From contig NC_037254.1 in NCBI RefSeq assembly GCF_000002425.4, positions 7,918,144 to 7,982,143 of the forward strand: a DNA stretch of 64,000 bases, given 5' to 3'. The DNA is from Physcomitrium patens. Taxonomy: Eukaryota > Streptophyta > Bryopsida > Funariales > Funariaceae. Both the position numbers and the translations under genes were made by a program. Positions 23,668-36,491 of the stretch are shown here, piece after piece (position 1 is the stretch's first letter; every line of letters begins with the position of its first letter). The notes beneath the pieces were generated by a model. That model was not told where the DNA came from and searched no databases. It saw nothing but the letters and a program-made list of their open reading frames with translations.

Positions 23668-25015
23668 CTCATTATTTTTATTGTAAAGAACACTTTAAAA
23701 ATAAATTAAACTTGTTACATACAAAAATATTCTGATTTTTGAATTTTAAATTTTTATATTTATTTATTTTTTGCATAATTTCAGCAGAAATTGTAGAATA
23801 GTTGGTATCTTGTATTCAAAGAAGTTGTTTTAACAATACTTTAAGAAAACAAAATAATATTTTAAATCATACATATTTGAAAAAAAAATTTATTAAAAAT
23901 TTACAGAAATATCTGATTGCAGCCATAGAATCTTTCATGATGATCTGTAGAATTCATGACCAATTTATATAAAACCAATTGCTGATTGAATTTCTATTTA
24001 ACAAATAATACTTTATGAATATATAAGATTTTATACATTATGTTATATTTTGTGTATAAATGTTTTAATCCAAATTAATTAAATTAGTTTAAATTAGTCT
24101 TGAAAAAGCAAATTAACTTCTAAAAAATGATATAATGGATACATTAGTATATCAATTATATATATCTATGTATATATATATATATATATATATATTGTGA
24201 AATCAACAAACAAGTCTTGTAATTAAATTTATAATATTAAATCTAATTTCGGCTAAATTATAGATTATTATGGATGCATCAATACTTAAATCAACACCAC
24301 TGCCATCACAACTTCTCAAGACTTTATAGATGAATCCTATGAATGAGTCTGAGCACAATTGATTGACCTTTACACAATCAGTAGTTACAACAAAAGATCT
24401 AACACAAATCAGTATGTGAATTCCAACTTCTGTTTGTAAATTCATCATTTTGATTTTGATGTATATAAATATTATATGATTTAATTAAAGTAAATTTTAC
24501 ATTCAAAAATATCTTCTGCACTATCTTAAAGTTTTTTTTCATTATTATAAAAAAAATACTTAGTACATTTAAAAAAAAAATTGCAAAGAAGTTTTGTGCC
24601 AAGTGTTTCATGGTTTCTTAAAATTACACATGTTGTGTAACAAAAGGTTGTAAATCTTAACAATATAACAACTGTAAGTAATGTAAAAATGGAAATGTTT
24701 TTGTAAGAGCTCTAAGATTCTAGAGTTCACTTAGTTATAATATACATTACCTTTAATTGATGAAAATGTTCAACTATTACATTAAAATGTAATTACATAA
24801 TTTATGTTTGACCTTTATTGTAAAAAGGCCTTGAAACACAACTTCAACATCTTCATCTGCTGTAAAGTTTATCTATGTACATTTAAATACTTACACACAC
24901 ACTTTGTATTAAAGCCTAGACTCCTGTTGCAAAGTGGGCTTGTTTCACTCGAGATCCCACTTGTTTAAACCCATACCCTAAAACACAGAGTTTGGTTACC
25001 GGATCTCTGAGTACT
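23667..25015. other. AT-rich intergenic region upstream of the HD2 gene
   Basis: No gene recognised. It contains a (TA)n run at 24171-24195. GC content rises from about 24900, where the promoter and 5' UTR of the HD2 gene probably lie. No clear TATA box was identified. A small minus-strand open frame at 24203-24448 has no recognisable domain and was not called. Confidence 0.5.
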
Positions 25016-25051
25016 ATGTCAGTCGCCGTCAAGTCCAGAATACCACAATGA
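25016..25051 (+). promoter_or_regulatory. Possible short uORF
   Basis: ATG at 25016 opens an 11-codon frame ending TGA at 25049-25051, upstream of the HD2 start. It matters only if transcription begins before it, which the sequence does not show. A further ATG at 25101 reads three codons to TGA. Confidence 0.35.
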
Positions 25052-25115
25052 ACCCAGCAGTCGGCTCGGAAACGGGCTACAACAGGTGGTAGCCCTAACT
25101 ATGACCGGCTGAGCG

Positions 25116-25277
25116 ATGGCTGTAGCCCTATTCAAGGTAGATAAGGGCGGACAAATGCTGGAGTTCTCGCCGATGCTTTTGTTTGCTGACGAGTGCTCTA
25201 TTCGCTGGAGGTATCCCTCAATTGCCTGGTTCAGTGTGTGCCGAGGCATCTGTTTACGACTGTCTGATCTTTCGTAA
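25116..25277 (+). promoter_or_regulatory. 53-codon uORF whose stop overlaps the HD2 start (TAATG)
   Basis: ATG 25116 reads 53 codons without interruption to TAA at 25275-25277. The last A of that stop is the first base of the HD2 ATG (25277-25279), giving TAATG. If the mRNA includes this region, ribosomes finishing the uORF would sit on the main start codon, a layout suited to reinitiation or start-site control. The peptide (MAVALFKVDKGG...) matches nothing I recognise. Whether it is transcribed or conserved is not visible here. Confidence 0.4.
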
Positions 25278-25431
25278 TGGATTTTTGGGGTGCGTGTTTC
25301 TTAAACCCTGATTACCTCTCTCTGGAATGGCTTCCTTGCCTCATGGGAGGTACAATCATGTGATAAGTATTTTTGGCAATGAGCGGCGTCCTGCACTGGT
25401 GAGAGCAGAAGCATTGCTCCGAACGAGTTGC

Positions 25432-25463
<32 letters not shown>

Positions 25464-28400
25464 GTTCAAATTTTATTTCAGTGGTTTTCTTTACGTGTCG
25501 TCGAGGGTTTAAGCCTGGTTATGTGTCGGGTCCAAGTCCCTGTCTGTCTTCACCAATCGACAGATTATCGTTCGTAGCTCTTTTTACAAACTGTTGCCAA
25601 AAGTACATTGTGGATGGAACAGGACTTCTGGAGTTCAGTTGCATAGGTGTCTCCGTGTTCACCATTAGGTTTTAGTCATGATCAAGGTGCTTCGTTGTAC
25701 AGGGTTTATCTTTATCGGGTTGGAAATGTTTTTGTGTTACGCACTCGTGGCTTCATTTTGTCTGTATCGTTTGTATTTCTATGTTTCTCACGACAGGGAA
25801 GATTGAATTGTTGATTGCACATTGACACCTGAATGGGGTTGCTTTCTCAATGTTGTGGGTTCTTATCTGTCTAGAAGTAGTTGCTTATGTGGGAATCGAG
25901 TATCTGTTGTCCCCACACCATAGCGTAACGGTATCCTTGATTTCGTCCAAATTATTGTTTTCCGAATCATGAATGAGTCTTTTAATCTTTGCATGGATGC
26001 TTTAATTATGCGTGCAGGTGTCGAAGTGCCGGCTGGCAAGCCTATTTCATGTTCTCCTGGCGAAGGGATGTACCTTCATGTTTCCCAGGTACGCATCGCA
26101 ACATTGGTTATGTTTTCTCTTTGAAAGAAATCGTCGAATGTATATTGAATTCCTGCACCTATTACCCCACGTTAGAATTGCTTCTAAGGTACTTTTTCCT
26201 TCAACATGTTTAGTAAATTATTCCTTAGTATTTTCATTCACCCATGCACAAGCAGGTGCAAGGTTTGGAGTACCACCTCAATCCACCATTGTGCTTTACT
26301 CACTGGTTCATTGTAATATTGCTGTATCAGGTTGCTCTTGGAGAGAGCAAGGTCAAAGGGGGCAAGGGGAATGACAGGGTTGTTCTGAAGGTTCAAGTTG
26401 ATGACAGCGAGGTTGTGCTGGGGACTCTTTCGGAAGGCAAATGTGATCAAATGCAACTGGATCTTGTTTTTGACAGAGAGTTCAAAGTTTCTCATAACAG
26501 CAGCTCTTCAAGTGTCTACATTTGTGGATACCGGACGGAAGGCCCCGAAGAACATGGTTCTGAAGGTAATGTTCTGCATGAGACGGAATTGGTATTCTTG
26601 TTAGGAATGTCCTCGTCTTTGTTGTGATTGTTTTGTTACTTATTTTTTGATATATTTTCTCGGAATTGGCTCGCGTGTTAGGGAAAACCTAGAGCATTTT
26701 TTTACGTTCTTGGACGTAGCTAACTATTGTGGTTGCTTTGCTGATATGTCTTGGTCTTCAGACGAGGACGAGGACGAGGACGAGGAAGACGGTGCTCTCG
26801 CGGTTGCAACGATACCAGTCGAATCGAATGGGTCAAAGATAATCAAGGAGGTGACTGATAAGGCTGCTACTGACGTTGCAAAGGTCGTTGAGAAAGCCAT
26901 GCAGGATAAATCTCTCAAAAAGCAAGTTGTCCCGGATGGCGACTCTGATGAGGAAGATGACGAAGAAGATTCGGACGATGTGAGTTGTTCTTTGTCAGTG
27001 ATTTCTGGATTCGAATGAGTGAAGCGCTTTTCATGTTTAAGTTTCACCTTGGTGGTCTGTTTACGATTTTTATTGCACACTCAACTTCCTGAGGCTGACT
27101 TGAGGTTGAATTGTATGGTAAACAACAAATTGTTAGTGAGAGCAATTAGCAATTTTGTTGTCGGGTCGGGTGAAAAAGGACGATCTTGTAACACATCCGT
27201 TCAAGACCAATCTAGCCTACCGAGCTTCATGTGAGGGTGATTCCAATTAAGGTTGTATGTGTTTTTATGGCAATGGTGTCAGTGTAAGTGACGATGTATG
27301 TGTTTTATGGTAATCGACGCACAAATCGCACAAATCGCACAAATCTCACAAGCAGTTCTTGCTAATTTTCTGTAGCCTGGTTGAGCACCACTTCACTGTC
27401 TGGCTGCTTACAGTCAGCGTCACTTCCCACAATTTGTCAGCTGTTGGAACTTTTGGACCTGTCTCTGTCTTCTGTGTTAGTGGTAATTACATCAGATTAT
27501 CAAGGCAATGATCAATGTCTTTCAGGACATGGATGAGGATGAGGACGATGAGGGTGACGAGGATGAGGATGATTCAGATGATTCGGATGAATCTGAGGAA
27601 GAAGAGTTGGCGATTGAAACCGCAAAGGTGAAATTAACATTATGGATGTAGAAGTTAAAACTTTGGTTGAATGCACAGATTGCATGGCAGTTAGTGATAC
27701 GGTCTTCCATCTCATGTCTGGTAAATGTGTAAAAGTAAATATAATTAGGTCGATGTTGTCACCAAAAATGTTTGGTAGTATTTTCTTACGAAAGAGTTGA
27801 ATTGTTGTCGCAGGCTGGGAAGAAGAGAGCTGCGGCAGAGGTGGCTACGAAGGATGTCGAGAAGAAATCCAAGATGGACGTCACTCCCAAGTCAGGTGAT
27901 TCTTCTATTTATTTGACCACTACGAGAAGGTTTTGTGTTGCTGTCAAGTAATGTCTAGACAGGTCTGGAGCAGTAGATGCTGGAGTGTTCTTCTAAAGGA
28001 AAACGTTAGCAGGAAAGCAAGCCGCTGCAGAATACTGGCAGAGCCTGATCGTTGCAGGCAGCCAAGGTATCGACCTAAGCTAATGAGAGGGTTTAGATGC
28101 AACATGTTAAAAGCTGAGGAGTTGACGGTGTAGTTTCTCGTGATAGTGGATTGGGATCGATTATGAAATGACATCGTTGAATATTTGCATAGCTTATGTT
28201 CGGTAATTCATAGTATTTGTGTGTCTGGCTTTGATGATACTGAACAGTGTTATGGTATTGATAGTTGATGGGATTGTTTAATGCAGCACCTGGATCTAGG
28301 GGAAAGAAAGGAGATAAGGGCGGGCAGGTGACACCCGTGACTAAAGAGGCTCCTAAAACTCCGACAGACAAGGGAGTAAAGCTGGCTAAGGTGAGGACGT

Positions 28401-29269
28401 GTATGTGGATTTTTTGATAAGTCATTGTTCCGCTTGACAAAATGGCTGATGATTCTTCGTACACAGTCGAGTTGGGTCGAAGTGCTTATTACAAAGGATG
28501 CGATGAGGAGAAACTATATCTCGTTAATCTGATCTGTAAAGATCTGAAGAGAGTTACACCATTCAAAATACCTGAGCATTCACTGCCTGTTGCTTATCGT
28601 GCATAAGAGGATGTCTCCACTCTTTTGTTCAACACAAAGTTTTGTTTTGATGACAGGCACTGAAGGGCACTCCTACTGCTCCTCCGCCAACACCAGTATC
28701 CGAAAAGAAGGCTGGACCTCACCAGTGCACGGGTTGTGACAGGTGAGACTCACGGGAACTGGTTCTTGTATCTTGTTTTGAGGGGCTGAAGTTTGATTTG
28801 ATTTGATTTCTCGCGGATGGGTGCTGTGATGAATAATATATCTCGTTAATCTGAGCCATTACGGCAGGAGGAAATTATATCCATTTTTGAAATCTGAGCA
28901 CCCAGACGTGATCACTAGTGTCGTTGGTGTCCAAGAGCTTGGTAGTTATTGGATAGCGCAAATGTTACATAACGAGCTTATGAAGGAGAGGTGGAGTGAG
29001 CACGGTAATAACATATGTGGTTTGATCTGTCATTGCTTAGTATGTGGAAGGATGCAGTGATGAAGAATTTTGGTCTGAGCCATGTAGGCATGAAGACTAC
29101 ATTCGTACTGTCTGAGTATCCAATGTGACAAGTTGTGTCAAGTCCTGTGTGATTAGATATTTCCGTATTGATGGGTTGATGACTGCGTCTGATGGAACCA
29201 TACCTCTGCAGGACGTTCACAACGGAATCTGCTATGAGCCAACACATTGCAGCAAAGCACAAAAGTTGA
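25277..29269 (+). CDS. HD2-type (plant-specific) histone deacetylase, nine exons
   Basis: Exons: 25277-25289, 26018-26088, 26331-26565, 26762-26979, 27526-27627, 27814-27895, 28287-28390, 28657-28742, 29212-29269. All introns are GT-AG and the joined frame is 969 nt (322 aa). Residues 1-100 form the nucleoplasmin-like HD2 domain, opening with the hallmark MDFWGVEVPAGKP and containing SPGEGMYLHVSQ and QLDLVFDREF. His25 matches the conserved HD2 histidine, and Asp72 aligns with Asp69 of Arabidopsis HD2A. Acidic tracts follow at about 107-116 and 167-206, then a Lys-rich, NLS-like linker. A C-terminal C2H2 zinc finger uses C299, C302, H315 and H320; its last exon encodes only TFTTESAMSQHIAAKHKS. 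HD2 proteins are nucleolar/nuclear chromatin factors linked to histone deacetylation and gene silencing. The gene is much GC-richer than its surroundings and intact. At 322 aa it is slightly longer than the Arabidopsis members (about 245-305 aa). Confidence 0.93.
25437..25463 (+). repeat. Poly(T) tract in HD2 intron 1
   Basis: 27 consecutive T residues in the 728-nt first intron, about 150 bp downstream of the tiny first exon. Confidence 0.95.
28515..28854 (+). repeat. Duplicated 18-mer in HD2 introns 7 and 8
   Basis: TATATCTCGTTAATCTGA occurs exactly at 28515-28532 (intron 7) and 28837-28854 (intron 8), with looser similarity around both copies (TGATGA...GGAGGAAA). This suggests an old local duplication spanning exon 8. 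Confidence 0.7.
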
Positions 29270-30543
29270 GCATATGGGTACTGGAATTTTGCTATTGTTC
29301 GAGTGATGATGCTCGAGTTTGTGACCACACTGTTCAGTAGATAGTGTTGGTTCAATATTCTCGAAACGCAAGTTTATTAGAATCTTAGTAGTTTAGCATT
29401 TTACTTGATATGAATAGAGAGTGGCTGTTTGGGGAATTACACTAGTCAATGTATACTTTCGATGTCAATGTAGACTGCGGTGGTTGCTGCTAGGGTAACC
29501 TGCTCAGAAGTTTTGATATGATATGGCAGATGCCGTAGAGTTAGGGTTAGTACCATGTAGCGATTCGTCAGTAGTATGTAGTGCGTAGGGGACGATCGCT
29601 CCTCAGCACTGTTGTGTCCCTAAAGCTCCTCTTTTCGAACACTCGTGTTGTTGGTTACAGCTCAAGTATCTCTGGGTTCCAAGTTGGTTGTCGCCAGCTT
29701 TGTGAAGGCATTTGGTAATCCAACTGGTTGATTCTGGATATTTCAACGCTTATCAATATCGAAGTTGGTATTTGCAGATAGGATTCTAAATTTTAGCACC
29801 ACATTTTACAAATGAGACTTTAATTTGGATTGATGGAGAAAAAATTGGATTCATGGTGGTAGCAGCGAGAGCTTGATTGTCTTCGTTTTCGTTTATTGCT
29901 TTTTGGATAGAAATCACACTGCTCCAAACTTGGGGCTGTGGCGCATTTATCTCATGTGATATGATTGGGCACAAGCGAAATGGAAAGCGAGCTGAGTCCT
30001 TTTATCTCCACTGCAACGTTGATAAGCTGAATTCCACATGTTAATAAACTTTCTACATATGCTATCAGCAAGACATGAAGTAATCATATCATTTATATTA
30101 CCATGTTTTATTTTATGTTATATGTATTGGTGACAAAAACAACCATTTTACTAATATATGTATTTTTTAAATCCATGAAGATATTATTCCAAGAAACAAA
30201 TAAACAGCTATTGCCAAAAAAATGAATATAGCCACTTTGTAAGTGAAGAAATACACAATTTTTTCAATACAATTGTGAAAAAACATCACCACTTCACGCT
30301 CCATTAGATCAAATTAGAATTCTATTGTATTCACATATACCTACACTTTGGCATTGACTTTACAACTTAAGCATCCAATATCCAATTATAAACGATTATT
30401 ACTACCACGAAGTTTAAATTTTTTATAGTCATGATGCTATCAATTTGGCCATATATTTGACAAGTTGCAACATGGAAGTAATAGCTTTTGGTAGTGATCT
30501 CTATGGCTTGCAATTGTTAGTGCCTACCAATGTTGTGGTATAA
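29270..30543. other. HD2 3' flank and intergenic region
   Basis: GC content stays raised to about 30000, consistent with 3' UTR and downstream sequence of the HD2 gene. No confident poly(A) signal was assigned, and no second gene was recognised. From about 30050 the composition returns to AT-rich. Confidence 0.5.
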
Positions 30544-30548
30544 CATGG

Positions 30549-31075
30549 TGTCAAGGATATGAATTTTAAAGAACTAAAAGATCAATACTCTCTTATGTCA
30601 CTCAAAAAGATTAGAGAATCACTCAAATATGGTATAATATTAAACTAGATTGGCTATTGTCTAAAACAAGAAGACTAAAATGTCTTAAAACAAGACTGAC
30701 TAAAGAGGCATTGACAAGAGTGAAGAAAGCTTCACTTTTGCCTCCATATATACTATCTTATTAGGAGTTACATAGTGATGTTCTATAGGACCTCCAACAT
30801 ATGTCCAATTAGCAAGATACATGTCTTAATTTATAAGGTAAGTTTTTTATATGCACATCACATCGTTAGCTTATACCACAAACTATCTACACATGCAGTA
30901 CATGACTAATTTGTTGGCCAAGTTTCTATCCTACCAATCAACTATAAATATTTACAAAGTCAAATATACAACTATGAAGCTCTTTAGAAGCTTTGCCAAA
31001 AGATAATATTAAATCTACCTACATTTGCCTTCTATTTAGCACTTCTTATCTATGTAAATATGTATGTCCATGACA
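30549..31075 (-). repeat. Element B 3' LTR
   Basis: On the minus strand it runs TGTCATGGACAT...CCTTGACA. It retains an intact ACTCTTGTCAA (plus-strand 30711-30721) downstream of a TATATATGGAGG TATA region, the inferred transcription start. Confidence 0.85.
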
Positions 31076-31090
31076 TTACCTCCTCTTTCA
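31076..31090 (-). other. Polypurine tract of element B
   Basis: On the minus strand GAAAGAGGAGGTAA abuts the 3' LTR, matching the purine run at the same place in A and D. Confidence 0.65.
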
Positions 31091-31116
31091 GGACCAAGTT
31101 CTACAAGAAATAGTCA

Positions 31117-31541
31117 TCATATATTGAAGAAGTTTAAAATGTAATAAATTATGTTTACCCCATATTTTTGATCTTTATTTTATTTGAAGGTAGTTGATAA
31201 ATATTTTTAGCCATTAATAGTATCTCATATTAGGATGGAAAGTCCACCTTATTATTTAATCATTGTTGATGCCTTCATAACTACTTTTCAAATAAAACAT
31301 TTGGAATACTATTAGGAGTTGTTTCTACATCCAATAAAATCACCAAATATCAAAAGTTTCTTCTAAAGTCATGATATCAAACATATTGTATCTTGCCATC
31401 TATTTAAAAAAGAACATGTTGTTCTTAAGGATCCGCATTTCTATTATGTCGTCTTGAAGGTTGTCTCAATTCTAATGTCTCATCCTATATATGAACAAAT
31501 CATAACTCTTGAGTTGAATCTATTGGCTATTGGTTTTCTAT
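31117..31541 (-). pseudogene. Element B accessory ORF remnant
   Basis: Collinear with the element D accessory ORF over about 425 nt. The former start is now ATA (minus-strand 31541). Several stops come from CAA or CGA codons, and two or so bases of indel are present. LVILLDVETTPN and a degraded YYxWL core remain readable. Not translatable. Confidence 0.65.
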
Positions 31542-31649
31542 TTTTTTAGTCCCACAAATACACAAAAACTACAAACAAGGATAGAAAATAGAATGTAAAC
31601 TTTCCTCACTCTTGTTTCTTTTAAAGCAAAGATTTACTACTTTTCATCT

Positions 31650-34600
31650 TGATTTTGATGGATGTTGTTGATAAAAAGCATTAATCTTTTTTGCTGCATT
31701 TGTAAGATTCTTGGCATGCTTTCATATCTATTAATTAATATTATAATCATACCAATCAACAAATTATTTCAACTTAGTTTGGTGCCGCCTTAAATCTATT
31801 TTTTTTTTAACCTCGTATTTTTGATTTATTCACATATAAGTAATGGTCTAAGCTTACAATAATCTAATTTGTCACAAGGCTGGCTATTCTTGATATTACA
31901 ATGAAATAATTATATTTTATTGCCAATGTAGAATTGAAGTTGCTCCTTGCAATAGGCATTAATGTTGGTCTTTTGTTGTTCTTAAGCTTCTTTTAATTGT
32001 ACCTTTATTATTGTATATATATGAGATAAATGATTTGTCAAATCTTTTGTCTTAGGATTATCAATTTTTATGAAGTCAAAAGCATCAAGTTATAGATGAT
32101 AACTATAATGAATAAAAAAAGATATTTATTGCATAGAAGAATGTATTGTATTATTATAAGAAAACTTTGCCAATGGCAAAAGAATTGTCTAATCATCTTA
32201 TTAGTAGTTGATGATATACCTCAAATATTACTCCAAAACTTAATTTATGAGCTCAATTTGTCCATCAATTTAAAAATAAAAATTCAAAGATAGTTTTATA
32301 TCCATCTTCAAAATCTTAAAAAGAATTCTCCAAAATCTTGATACAAATTGAGTCTTCTATTTGAGATAATGTCCTTGGGCAATCTAAAATAGCTATAGAT
32401 ATTTTCAATGAAAATTTTAATTGTAACTTTATTTATGATAGATTTTTTATATGGTACAAAATGTGCCATCTTGCTAAAACAATCTATTATCATGAATATA
32501 GAATCATAAGAACCTAAGACTGGAAGATTTGTGATAAAATACATAGAAACAAAAGACCATGATTTTTTAAAAATAGATAATGACTAAAGAAGTCTATAAA
32601 GTCAATAATGAAGAATTTTTGATCTTGAACAAATGTCACATGATTGTACAAAGTCTTTAATTGCCTTCCATATTTGAAGCGACTAAAAGTTTTTAAATAT
32701 TAATTTCAAATTCTTATTGTATCTAAAATATTTAGCTATTGAAAAGTTATAATAAGCTTGAAGAATACATAATTATATTTTATCTTTTGGAATATATAAT
32801 TATATTTTAAAATAAAGTAGATTATTCTTAAATTTGAATTTAGAAGCATTGTGAGATTTAAAAGAATTATTCTTAATATCATGAACAAGAGGATCAGAAG
32901 ACATACTTGATTGAATTTGCTTAAGAAATGTTGAATCAATAGTCAATGTTGATTTCATGACTTGAAGATGAAAATGCTTTGACTTTAAAAAAAAATGTCT
33001 TTGTTTATTAAAAGCTATATTTTCTCCTTTGAACAAAAGATAAGAATGTCTAAAATAAAGTCTAATAAATCTTATTATTTTTTAAGTCAATAAGTGATTT
33101 TGAAATCAAATCCTAATAAAAACATGCTCCAACAAGCTTAGCAATGATTCAAAAGATTTATTGCTATAAAATTCTTGAGGCTCTTGTGATATGTATATAA
33201 AATTATTAAATTAAAAGCACCTTCTAAATAATGATGCTATTCTTGAAATGAATCTACAATCATGAGAAGCTCTTTGTTTTGGATTTTATAATTGATTCCA
33301 CTTGTTAAAAATTTCTTGGAATAAAAAACCATTGAATAGAATTTATTATTTGCTCCTATTTGTGACAAAATTGCATCCATAGTTAAATCTAATGTATTTG
33401 TTTTTATAAAGAATATCTTAAAAAATCAATGCAATATAAAATTAATACAAAAAAAAAATATTTTTAAAACTTTAAAAGATGCTCTAGCTTCTTTATTCCA
33501 TTTTAGTTTGTTTTTACATGTTAGACATGTAAGAAGAGTTGCAACTTGAAAAAAATTCTTGATAAAGATCTGATAATAATTGTCAAATTTTAAAAAATAT
33601 TGCACATCTTTGACTATTTTTGAGATCTTTTAATTTATAGTAGTCTTGACTTTAAGATCTATTATAAAGCCATTGTTTGAAATGATGTATTTTAAAGAGC
33701 CACCTTGAGTAGTATAAAATACATACTTATTTATCTTGGCATATAATCTTGCATCTTTTAGTTTTTATAACACATGACAAATATGAAGTTCATGTTCTTT
33801 TATATTTTTAGAATAGATTAAAATATTCTTTAAATAACAAACAACCAAGTCATTAAGAAATTCATAAAAGATATTATTTATTAGATTTTCAAAAGCAGCT
33901 AGTATATTTGTGAATCCAAAAGACATGACATTATATTCAAAATGTTTATGCTTGGTATAAAATATAATCTTCTATTCATTTTTTTTTTTTTTGATGCATA
34001 TCAGGTTATATACTCTTTGTAAATCTATTTTTTTTAATAAATCTTTGCTTGATTGAGTTAATCAAGAAGACTTAAAATCAAAGATATAGAATACCTATTT
34101 TTGATGGTAATCGTATTGAATCTTCAATAGTCTATACATATGTGCAAAGATTTATCTTTTTTCTTTACAAATAAGATAGAAAATCTTATTGCAGATTTAG
34201 AATGACAAATGAAGTTTTTAGGCAAGTTCTTGTTAATATACTCCTTAAATATAGCCAACTTATTCTTCAATAAGTTATAAATTGATGCAAATGATAGTTA
34301 AGCTCCTTCTTGAAGATTGATGGAATAGTCATAGGGACTATGCTTTGGAAAAATATTTATATTTTTCTTCTCTAAAACATCTTAATAATCTTGTTATTGA
34401 CTTGGAATGCCACTTCAAGTCTTTTTTCTATAAAAAATAGGTACATTGTGTAGAGCAATAGTTGATATTTCTTTTACAATATGCTTAAAAGCTCTTGCAT
34501 CTATTAATAAAGCTCTAATTATATTAGACTTATAGGTTTTTATTTAATTAGCAAAATCTTAGATTAAATTATAAAAAAAATTAAATTTATAAAAAATATA

Positions 34601-34990
34601 TTCTATTTAAGGATCATATTTTTTTAATTATGATAATTATAAAATGACTAAATTAAAAATAAATCTAATCATATTAAATATTATTTAATTATTATGATCT
34701 TTAGTTGTTATATTTAAATGAATTATTTCATAGACAATATCTTCAATGAAAAATAAACAACCATCTATGACATCTACATACACAAGTTTGATTTTCTTAA
34801 TTAAGGATATTTCTTATTTTTCGACAAAATCCTTGTCTATAAAATATTTTGTTGCTTCAAAATCCAACAAAACAAAGATTTTGTGATTTTTTGATCCTAA
34901 ATAAATTTCTATTATAAAATAAGATAAGAAAACTGAGGAGAGAATAGGACCTTTAATAGGTGTTGCATAAAATTCTAGCTATATAATTTT
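31650..34990 (-). pseudogene. Element B pol remnant
   Basis: Minus-strand remnants of chromodomain (about 31660-31800), integrase (about 32300-32700, reading IFMIIDCFSKMAHFVP with the DIISNRR segment), RNase H (about 33180-33420), RT (about 33720-34250) and protease (about 34700-34900). Stops and frame changes are scattered throughout. Pol would have supplied protease, reverse transcriptase, RNase H and a chromodomain-guided integrase. Confidence 0.7.
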
Positions 34991-34999
34991 CTATTGTAG

Positions 35000-35760
35000 C
35001 TAGAAAAACTTGTTTTTTGACACATCATCTTCTTACATAACCATGTTATTGATTTTATTATTATATTTCTTCTTTGAATAATATTGAGCTATATGCTTTG
35101 ATTCTCCACAATGTAAGTACAAACCTTCTTGATGCCATTGAATTTTTTTTTGTTGAATAAGAAGTTTAAAATATACCATATTAATTTGTATAGGTTCTAG
35201 TCTAGATAAATAAAGTTCCAAGAACTTAAAAGATGTCACCATGACTTGACTTGTATTTTTCTTATCAAATCTTCATTCTTCACATCTTTCAAAGAATTAA
35301 TTATTGCATGCAATGGCTTAAGCAATTAACTACTCCAATGAATATATTCTTCATACCATCAATAAAAAAATCTTTGATATTATCTTTGAATCCATAGAAA
35401 AATTGATTGATAAGAGTTTTGGTATTCCAATCCATGTTGTATGTAAGGTTTTGAAATTCAACAGTATATATGGTAGCTAGAAGTAATCATTGTTGTAAAG
35501 ATATGAGTTTTATTTTTATTACCTTTTTTCAATTACTTTTTTTAAATGTGGTTGTAAATACTTCATTGCTGACTTCTTCTATAGGTATAGAAATAATACC
35601 TCTATGATTCACATTGGAAATACATGAGATTTTTATTTTATAAGTATTGATAAGCTTATGAAGATCTACAATAGTTACAGATCTATTCTTACTTATATCA
35701 ACATTAGCATCTATAATTTTTCCTTCTATAGACAATTTAAACAAATCTACAAGTCAAATT
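35000..35760 (-). pseudogene. Element B gag remnant
   Basis: The zinc-knuckle region is readable near 35085-35120 (GLYLHCGESKHIAQYY), with a first Cys changed to His and the last Cys to Tyr. Further upstream on the minus strand, 35529-35744 reads TIVDLHKLINTYKIKI and IPIEEVSNEVF, a gag N-terminal segment also seen in the inverted fragment at 3530-3636 and unlike the D gag N-terminus. Confidence 0.6.
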
Positions 35761-35951
35761 AAAAGAAAGTAATTTGCAATCTCTAATATCAAATGAAAAT
35801 TTCTACAAAGAAGAATAATCTTCTCTCTTTAAAGAAAAAAATTATTAATAAAAAACTAAATATTAGTTTAAAAGTGGATAATCTATAATATGACAATAGA
35901 AGTAGAGTAATCTACCCACTTCTAAAAACAAAATAAGAACAACAAGTTAGT

Positions 35952-35962
35952 ACTCTTGTCAA
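35952..35962 (-). other. Putative self-primer binding site, element B
   Basis: On the minus strand TTGACAAGAGT lies 2 nt inside the 5' LTR. It is the exact 11-nt complement of ACTCTTGTCAA in the element's 3' LTR (30711-30721). The 5' LTR copy (36130-36140) now has one transition. Confidence 0.7.
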
Positions 35963-35964
35963 AT

Positions 35965-36491
35965 TATGAAGGACATGAATCTCAAAAAACTAAAAGATGA
36001 ATACACTCTTATATTACTCAAAAAGATCAAAAAATCACTCAAAGATGCTATAATATTAAATTAGAATGACTACTTTTAAAGACAAGAAGATTAGAAAGTC
36101 TTGAAATAAAACTAAAGACTAAAAAAGCATTAACAAGAGTGAAGAAGTCTTCATTCTACCTCCATATATACTATCTAACTAGAAGCTATGTGGCGACATT
36201 TTATATGACCTCTAATATGTCTCCAATTTATGAAACACGTGTCTTAACTTATAAGATAAGTTTTCTTTATGTGTACCATTATTGTTAGCTTATACCACAA
36301 GCTACCTATACGTGTAATACATTAATAACTTATTGACAAAGTTTCTAACCTATCAATCAATTATAAACATGTACAAAGTCAATTTTGCATTTGTAAAGCT
36401 TTTAAGCTTCACCACAAGATTATATCAAATCTACCTATATTTACCTTCTATTCAGCACTTTTTATCTATGTAAATATGTATATCTATGACA
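35965..36491 (-). repeat. Element B 5' LTR
   Basis: 527 bp, the same length as its partner. It ends on the plus strand with CTATGACA followed by the CATGG duplication. The terminal TGTC at the inner edge has decayed. Confidence 0.85.

Noticed and set aside
24203-24448. 81-codon minus-strand frame upstream of the HD2 gene
   Set aside because: No domain, no start context and no neighbouring exon; chance length in AT-rich sequence is plausible.
26724-27080. Minus-strand open frames opposite HD2 exons 4 and 5 (Ser-rich)
   Set aside because: They are shadows of the Asp/Glu codons of the acidic tracts; the plus-strand exon structure explains the region.
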